Shown here in pieces: positions 58,701 to 64,000 of a stretch of 64,000 nucleotides of DNA; within the stretch, counting starts at the first letter, position 1; each line of letters opens with the position of its first letter. Where the stretch lies: contig CM067298.1 of assembly GCA_034231615.1 (NCBI GenBank), forward strand, positions 27,358,483-27,422,482, written 5' to 3'. Under the pieces are notes generated by a model. That model was not told the DNA's origin and ran no database searches. It worked only from the letters and a program-made list of their open reading frames with translations. Both the position numbers and the translations under genes were made by a program. The stretch comes from Meghimatium bilineatum (lineage: Eukaryota > Mollusca > Gastropoda > Stylommatophora > Philomycidae).

Positions 58701-60224
58701 AGCGTAATAAAGATATCTTGAAAGAAGTTCGTTAAAAAAAGAGTTCTGCTTACCCACATCAGATAGAGACAGTCCACATGTTTTAGACACATCACGAGAA
58801 GAGAAAAGATTGAATGCATCATGATAACAGGCAAGTTGAAGAGCAAGAGAGAAGATGCTTGACAACATGGCATTATGGCATGGGTATCGTAAATGATTGA
58901 CAACACATAAAACAGAAGACTGAAACACTTGATAACTAATGCCACATGACATGGGCCATAAGAAGTAGTTAGCCATACCTGACACTACAGTCCAGTTTAA
59001 AATCTAGGTGTCTTACCTAGATATTCATTCATTCATTCATTGGTACCATGCCTTCCGGCGTAGGCGATCATGTCTCTCCACAGTCCTCTGTTTGTTATAC
59101 ATTTAAATATAGTTACAGATGATTCTGCATCATGCCAGGCTTTCAAGCCATCTAACATTTTCTCACGTTGTCTTCCTCTATCTCTCTTACCCTCGATCTT
59201 TCCAGTTGTTACGATGTTCTCCAACCCAACTCTTCCCATGACATGACCCAGAAACTGTGATTGTCATCTTCTAATACAGTTAATAAGTTCTCTGTTTGAA
59301 TTGACCTGTTGTAGAATTATAGCATTACTCTTATTTTCTATAGATATAAAAATCATTTCACTTTATAAGTTAAACAGATCATGTGAGAGTACACACCCTT
59401 GTCGGACTCCTTGTCTTATTGGATGAAATTCCCGTAATTGGTTGTTGATTTTGATTGCTGCTGTTTGTTGCCATTATATGTTCTATATTAATCTAAGGTT
59501 AATTAGTTAGTTAGTTAGTCATCAGATCATCATCACTGCAAACTGGACACGTCCATAGTTGCTCCGATCTCTCCCTGGGTGTATCCGTCATTACACAAAT
59601 AGATCTGTCTTCACTTCAATTGATCTTTCTATCAACATTCTAATGGTATAGATGGCATACATTACCTAGATATTACTATTTAGAAATGAAGGGAGTCAGC
59701 GGACCAGTATTTTTACCTTGTACTATTCAGTGTCATGTATCCTGTTTATTTTTCCTTTAGGGTGACATACTTAATTTTTGACTGATTGACACTTTTGTAA
59801 TATTTACTTTTTGTAGGATAAGATTGCATTCCCCATACAGAACCCACCTTTGTCATCTTCTATGATATCCATGGCATGATATATTGGTACATTTTTGCTG
59901 TCCCTGAAGATGGTCTTGGATACCACATGATATTTACATTTATTCTGTACATACACTTACAATAGTGGATCACTATTAATAGTAACACACATACACTCAC
60001 ACATGCAGAGTGTAAATAAATAAATAAAAGTTCTCAATTTGCTATATATTTTAATTTTTGTTACCAGTGGATTTAATTTATTTCTTTCATTCATCTTTTG
60101 ACTTTATATATTTCAGGTAATATATAATTCACAACTGAAGGTGATAGAAGATGCTGGCCACATGGTGATGGTAGAAGCATCAGATGAAGTTAACCGACTA
60201 ATAATTGAATTTATCTCTCATTGA
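52142..60224 (+). CDS. ABHD8: ABHD8-like alpha/beta hydrolase, four coding exons
   Basis: Coding exons are 52142-52731, 54584-54751, 55592-55799 and 60117-60224. They sum to 1074 nt, giving 357 residues plus stop, and every junction keeps frame. Visible motifs are the oxyanion-hole strand FFIHGVGG (residues 122-129), the nucleophile elbow GHSYG (Ser195), the acid in GAQDLFV (Asp309) and the base in DAGHMVM (His337), so the triad is complete. The order and the WPEGDE block near residue 286 fit the ABHD8 branch of the alpha/beta hydrolases. The first ~110 residues are less conserved in type. An in-frame stop lies 12 nt before the ATG, just inside the same exon, which supports this start. The substrate is not readable from sequence; the family is serine-hydrolase-like. 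No signal peptide is evident. A related ABHD paralogue is the main alternative. Confidence 0.87.
52732..54583 (+). other. Intron 1 of the ABHD8-like gene
   Basis: GT-AG intron of about 1.85 kb. A TAGGCCTA-rich start, G- and C-runs near 53130-53290 and 53890. No recognisable transposon beyond AT-rich DNA. Confidence 0.75.
54541..54583 (+). promoter_or_regulatory. ABHD8: Tandemly duplicated splice acceptor of ABHD8-like exon 2
   Basis: TGCCAG followed by TGCATCATTTG occurs at 54541 and again at 54578, 37 nt apart, each behind a T-rich tract. The downstream copy keeps frame. The upstream copy would add 37 nt and create a frameshift. Confidence 0.7.
54584..54751 (+). CDS. ABHD8: ABHD8-like coding exon 2
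   Basis: Acceptor TTTGCCAG ends at 54583 and donor GTATGT starts at 54752. With exon 1 it restores HSYG-ASFAVFLARNRSRR and continues through KLILISGGSPTPL, the helix and strand that follow the nucleophile elbow. A nearly identical acceptor lies 37 nt upstream (see findings); using it would shift the frame and reach a stop within about 32 codons of the junction. Confidence 0.85.
54950..55390 (+). mobile_element. LINE RNase H remnant in intron 2
   Basis: Reads SCHAGVHRNE then ADTLITRALGVVTE (RNase H-like H-A-G-V-x-x-N-E-x-A-D), followed by VNNGNNKDTHFFTIH and shifted LHHPLKDFEHLWTCPEC. Degenerate I-clade type. Confidence 0.5.
55592..55799 (+). CDS. ABHD8: ABHD8-like coding exon 3
   Basis: Acceptor TTCTAATTAG ends at 55591 and the donor is GTGAGT at 55800. 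The exon completes Lys253 and encodes residues 254-322, including SGVPKEEAFNIPAYVL, the WPEGDE block and the catalytic acid Asp309 in YGAQDLFV. The junction to exon 4 is phase 0. Confidence 0.87.
55920..56160 (-). mobile_element. LINE tail in intron 3
   Basis: The minus strand contains FSWTHLEKKINGTHRNNK and EEQVM-GRIKRKDVA, a decayed copy of the LINE tail at 58745-58985 in the opposite orientation. Confidence 0.55.
56345..57015 (+). repeat. ~30-bp intronic minisatellite
   Basis: The unit contains TTCTGTATTTGTACCCACAA. It is strongly diverged at the left and homogeneous at 56880-57000, and is interrupted by a LINE end at 56675-56868. Confidence 0.85.
56675..56868 (+). mobile_element. LINE 3' end inserted in the minisatellite
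   Basis: Plus-strand GAGCAAGAGGTAGGCAAAGA through GAGATGGCACTTGATGATGA matches the ends of 29018-30465 and 62580-63910, including the GAT repeat tail. Confidence 0.75.
57256..58622 (+). mobile_element. mariner-like transposon, snap-back form, in intron 3
   Basis: Ends TGAGGCATGTTCAAATG (57256) and, in inverse, TGAGGCATTTTCAAATG (ends 58622), with TA on both sides. The left part has N-terminal helix-turn-helix remnants (KFDQQAVIKFL, 57470), then CRNGYAYCLF / AGMVMLTAFFDQEGLLLVDF (58030) and LLHDNA (58200) with the second catalytic Asp. From about 58230 onward the sequence is an inverted copy of the 5' ~380 bp, so the C-terminal third of transposase, including the third acidic residue, is absent. 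Multiple stops. Confidence 0.8.
58745..58985 (+). mobile_element. LINE tail in intron 3
   Basis: Reads RAREKMLDNMALWHGYRK around 58840-58895. The REKMLD-x-L-x-x-WHG motif is shared with the minus-strand copy at 59039. Confidence 0.6.
59024..59490 (-). mobile_element. LINE with internal deletion, intron 3
   Basis: The minus strand starts with EFHPIRQGVRQGCVLSHDLF (RT QG motif, 59420) and jumps to FLGHVMGRVGLENIVTTGKI, GKRDRGRQREKMLDGLKAWH and WRDMIAYAGRHGTNE. The YADD-containing part is missing. The 3' tail is (AATG)n at 59024-59040. Confidence 0.75.
60117..60224 (+). CDS. ABHD8: ABHD8-like terminal coding exon 4
   Basis: Acceptor TATATTTCAG ends at 60116. Thirty-five codons follow, then TGA at 60222-60224. 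The exon carries VIEDAGHMVMVEASDEVN, where His337 is the catalytic base. The intron before it is about 4.3 kb and full of transposons. Confidence 0.85.
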   Translation, partial: VIYNSQLKVIEDAGHMVMVEASDEVNRLIIEFISH

Positions 60225-60480
60225 TTGGCTTAATTACTCTCTTGGATGCAACTACAAAAATGATCACAGAACGGCAATATGGCCCACAGGAGCTTCTCTG
60301 CAAAACAAGTTTTTGGGAACTCAAGATGACATAATACAAATTTCTACATACAATATACATGATCAATATTGGAATGGATGTTTAACAATTGATCGCAGAA
60401 GAAGATGACAAATGACTCTGCGCTCTGTACACAAATGACATCAGTAGCAGAGTAAAAACGGTTTATGAATTAATAAATAT
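60225..60480 (+). promoter_or_regulatory. Probable 3' UTR with AATAAA at 60472
   Basis: The first AATAAA hexamer after the ABHD8-like stop is at 60472-60477. The interval includes a LINE-derived tail (about 60250-60405), so part of the 3' UTR is of transposon origin. Use of the signal is inferred. Confidence 0.45.
60250..60405 (+). mobile_element. I-clade LINE 3' end in the ABHD8-like 3' UTR
   Basis: Reads IWPTGASLQNKFLGTQDDII and HDQYWN-x-CLTIDRRRR, matching the last ~150 bp of the element at 22770-23970. Confidence 0.7.
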
Positions 60481-60799
60481 GTCAGTTGAGCAGAACTTAT
60501 TCTAGGCTATCATTACCTGTTCAATTGTCTGGGTAATATTGTTGAGACATTATGCTGGGACATTAGACATATTGACCTTAAATGTAATCATCTAATAATG
60601 CAAAGGATCTTAATGTCAACTTCATCTTAATGTCATTGTTTTAACAGATGGACCCATGCACCCTGGTGAGAAATGTGACAAACTTTAACATTAGAACATA
60701 CGGTAGGGTCATCACAGATCATAACAGAGCATACAGGACAGTTATTTCATGTGTGAGAACAGATTCTAAGTCATTATTGTTGTCTCATCATCAGATGAT

Positions 60800-61050
60800 G
60801 CGCTGATACTCTGTATAGTTCTTCGACGTTGTTCTCAAACTCCTGCAGACTAATAATAAGATGTAGTCCGGAGGAATGAATGCGCTGTGCCATGGTTTGC
60901 AATATCTGCACCTTTCAGCCTGACATATCTAACTTCAGCATGGCTTCTGAGTTACTTTAACCCTATTTAAGGTGGGGCATCCAACTCCACCTTATAACCT
61001 CCTTAGTTGCCTCTTACTGCATACAAGGCAGGTAATGATGTTGCTATTCT
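60800..61050 (-). mobile_element. SINE B-related long repeat, decayed
   Basis: TTGTTCTCAAACTCCTGCAG, AATAAGATGTAGTCC and CATCCAACTCCACC match positions 680-900 in the same orientation. The first part resembles the reverse complement of the SINE B tail. Confidence 0.5.
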
Positions 61051-62180
61051 TTGGTCATTTTTCAGGCTTAGCAACACATGGGTGCACTTATTACTAAATG
61101 TTATGTTATATTTTCCAAAATATGAATCCTACAAATTTATCCTTCCTCACATCTATAAGTTTGTTGGAATCTATGAACATAGATCTCGGATGAGAAGCTT
61201 CACAGTGAACCCAATTCTCTCTATATTAGCCGTGTTGGACAACGGTGACAGTCAAGTTGGGCTATGTTTGCAGTGTCCTCAGTGACAAGGACTTCTGTCT
61301 GCCTCTACATAGTCCAAAGTCTGAGTCTCAATATTTCTTCAGGGTAAATTTTGAACAATGTGCTCCCCGACATTTGTTCAATGATTTTCCTGTGTGCAAT
61401 GGGGACAAATCTGAAAGTTTTTTCAGGGCTTTCTTTCATACCCAGGGGTACATGTTCGAGTTGTCGTATCCAATACCCCAGTCATGACTACTTTGAATGG
61501 GGTCTATTGTGGCAGGATGTGTGGCTTCTGTGTGTTCTTGAGCATGAACACCACTTTTGCCAGTCAGTCTCGTGCTGGGCAATTGTAGCTCCATTGCCAC
61601 GATATCGATTCAGTTACATAACACTGCCCTCTAGCGTGTATTGCTTTTTCCAGATTCAGTGGATACTCATAGAGTCATCAAGTCTGAATGGAATCTACCC
61701 ATATTGTGGACATTGATATTGGCCACCAATGAAATGTTTATGCATTTTCTGCTGTACGAGACGTATTCCGCAGATGTCTTTTGTCACTGTGTGCTAACAG
61801 TGCTGCTGAGTGTGTTGGAGTACAGGTCTTGGAGATATTGCTTGTCTCTTTGCAGGCAATTCTCATTCCATCTACAGCCTCCATAAAAACAAGTCTAGAA
61901 CTGTTGGCCAGGAATACAGCACAAGCAGCTGTATTTCTGTTTACAGGATGCACCACGAGGAGGTACTTTTAGGATCTTGGTTATCTGCAAACCAATTGTC
62001 CGCACAAGAGCAATGTGAGACCCTTTGCACCTCAGAATAACATGTTTGTGAAGGAATCTTACAACTGTATTCTTAGGTTAATCGTGCGCTAGAAGTTAAT
62101 ATACATTCTAACAGATTTGTTTTACCAGTTAATACAGCATTCACATAGCATATCTATGACCGCCGACATATAGGCCCATA
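61051..62180. other. No supported gene; several overlapping open frames
   Basis: 61640-62040 is GC-richer, with open frames in three registers (for example AILIPSTASIKTSLELLARN), but no motif or splice structure that I recognise. A CTTTCTTTCATACCCAGG word lies at 61428. Confidence 0.35.
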
Positions 62181-62184
62181 AGAC

Positions 62185-62333
62185 GTTAGCTAATTGGAAA
62201 ACAGCCTTCTGCAATGATTCATTCAAGTTTTCCCTTTATTTTCATTGGCTCTCCTAACTATAAATATAGTGACCAATGAAAACACGGCAAAACAAATGAG
62301 CTATTTCAGAACGATGTTTTCCAATTAGCAAAC
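62185..62333. mobile_element. Short palindromic MITE (149 bp)
   Basis: The left end GTTAGCTAATTGGAAAACAG is matched in inverse by the right end GTTTGCTAATTGGAAAACAT. An inner pair TTTTCATTGG / CCAATGAAAA flanks the centre. No coding content and no clear TSD. Confidence 0.65.
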
Positions 62334-62579
62334 ATGCTTTATATATGCAAAGGTGACGGTAGAACTAACACAATATGCAGTGTCATATTAAAATATTAAT
62401 GCAATCTACTCTTACAATATCTGTGCTATCTCTGTTGGAATATGTTTCCTCGCTCTTTATACATGTTTTTCCTCAATAATAACTAAATGTTTTTTCAGTA
62501 TTTATTGCTTCATACCAAGCCCATAGATAAAAACTGTTTGATGACCAACAAAAGCCTACAATTTAAAAACCTACATTAT

Positions 62580-63910
62580 AGAACAATGATTGACTAGTAA
62601 TACTGAAATCAGATATAGAAAACGTAATAAAAATGATAAAATATGGAAAGACTGCAGGAGTTGACAACATAACAGCAGACATACAAGTAATTGAAAGTAA
62701 ATAATTTTGGTGTGAAAACTGTCACAGAACTTTGCATTGATATAGCCTATATTGAACAGGCCACTTACTAAAAGATCTAAAGTCATCATTATTCATACAA
62801 CTACATAAGAAGCACAGGGCTGTGAATTGTACATACCACAGAACAATAAGTTTGATGGGCCACATAACTTAAATACTACTCAAGATAATAGATAATACAT
62901 GCACGAATAAAAGTCGAGATAGACATTGAAGTTGTGGAAGAATAGTGTGGTTTTACGAGAAACAAAGCAGCCAGACAAGCTATTCTTAGTATCCAGCTAT
63001 TATTAGATGAATACAGAAAAGTCAAAATAAAGTCTATATTTGCCTTATAGACTACTGCAAGGCCTTTGACTGAACCCAACATGAAAAATTAATTGACAAA
63101 ATCAGACTGATTAAAAATATATATTGTGAACAAACTGCACCAATGAGGTGGGAAAACATATACAAACCATACATAGAAATAACAAGACGGGTAAGACAAG
63201 GATAAACATTATCACCAAGCCTATTGAACATTTATACTGTGAACATTTTTAAACACATAGAAGGAATGCCAGGACTAAAGATCAGTGGGAAAATTAGAAA
63301 TAATTTATGATATGCAGATGACAATGTCGTTTTAACAGAAATTAGAAAGACTAATAGATCAAGTAACATTACCAATATCTCTGACACAATCACAAATCAT
63401 GGTAGAGGTGAAGCAAAAGTTAAACAGAGAATAAGTATGGCTAAAAGTACTTTCAATGACATGGGGAAAATTTTGACATCTAAATAAATTACAAACAAAC
63501 TAAAAAATGACAATTATAAAATGATACATCTATTCTATGTTAATATATGGTCAGAAACATGGACAATGAACAAACAACTAGAAAACATAATTTTCGCTTT
63601 TGAGATGTGGATATATAGCAAAATAGAAAGAACTTCATGGAAAGAGATGAAAAAGAACAAATTGATTCAAACACAGCTTCATATGAAAAAGAACTATTAA
63701 AGGAAATAAAGATCAAAGTACTTTGGACATATTCAAAGACATGACATCTTGTTGGATATCTTACTTGAAGGTAGTGAAGAGGTAGACAGAGATACAAATG
63801 GTGCTAGTAACATCATGAGATGGACAGGGCACAACCTAGAGACAGAAGATTTTGGAGGTCCTTTGCAGCTAACTTTCGATGTGGATGCTGCACTTGATGA
63901 TGATGATAAA
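62580..63910 (+). mobile_element. LINE RT to 3' end (GHIKRHDTLLKT family), degenerate
   Basis: Reads IKYGKTAGVDNITADIQVIE, a shifted YCKAFD-x-TQHEKLIDKI (63055), RRVRQG-x-TLSPSLLNIYTV (63190), YADDNVVL (63315), then YEKELLKEIKIKVLW (63690), GRQRYKW (63785) and FWRSFAANFRCG (63850), ending at the GAT repeat 63890-63906. Stops are frequent; the YADD box survives. Confidence 0.75.
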
Positions 63911-64000
63911 TTGAGTTTTGAATATCTTCGTCAATGTTTTGCTAAAATAATTTATAATTAAATAAATTCGTAAGAGCATTCTTGATTAGGAACAAGCGTC
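63911..64000. other. Window edge, no feature
   Basis: AT-rich sequence after the LINE; nothing recognisable. Confidence 0.3.

Noticed and set aside
61351..62040. Several 60-120 codon plus-strand frames
   Set aside because: They overlap in different registers, carry no recognisable domain, and partly include a dispersed repeat word.

Overview
The window is animal nuclear DNA, AT-rich and crowded with transposable elements. The evidence is a spliced gene with GT-AG introns, tRNA-derived SINEs with target-site duplications (TSDs), many decayed non-LTR retrotransposons (LINEs), mariner and hAT DNA transposons, and long minisatellites. The LINE tails and SINEs resemble those common in molluscan (perhaps gastropod) genomes. 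That placement is an inference from repeat style; I cannot name a species. No bacterial operon, CRISPR array, rRNA gene or independent tRNA gene is visible.

One host gene is well supported. It is a four-exon ABHD8-like alpha/beta hydrolase on the + strand (start codon 52142, stop 60222-60224), predicted at 357 residues with a complete Ser195-Asp309-His337 triad. All exon phases join without a break. A 5' UTR splice acceptor lies at 52120-52121 and a candidate poly(A) signal at 60472. Two weaker exon or ORF candidates (21134-21350 and 15575-15901) are open and look coding-like, but I do not recognise them.

Layout. 1-8 kb: sparse, with a hairpin element, a LINE tail, a SINE and an hAT-like MITE. 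8-13.5 kb: LINE fragments, including a reverse transcriptase that carries a 53-bp minisatellite grown from its own coding sequence and a SINE insertion. 13.5-21.8 kb: SINEs, a 44-bp array, a 15-bp array containing a large internal duplication, and (TA)n. 22-37 kb: I-clade RNase H remnants, a tRNA-SINE, a LINE split by a SINE with a clear TSD, and several other LINE tails. 38-44.5 kb: an hAT-like MITE, a 22/23-bp array, a near-perfect palindromic SINE dimer and a 66-bp array. 44.5-48.6 kb: LINEs, an hAT-like MITE and a single copy of the palindrome's SINE. 48.6-60.5 kb: the ABHD8 neighbourhood; its introns hold LINE tails and a snap-back mariner, and its 3' UTR holds a LINE end. 60.5-64 kb: a MITE and a LINE.

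The most notable structures are the palindromic SINE dimer with its own TSD (42330-42857), the mariner whose 3' half is an inverted copy of its 5' end (57256-58622), minisatellites arising from LINE coding or terminal sequence (10739-11528 and 9140-9428), and a duplicated splice acceptor in the ABHD8-like gene (54541-54583).
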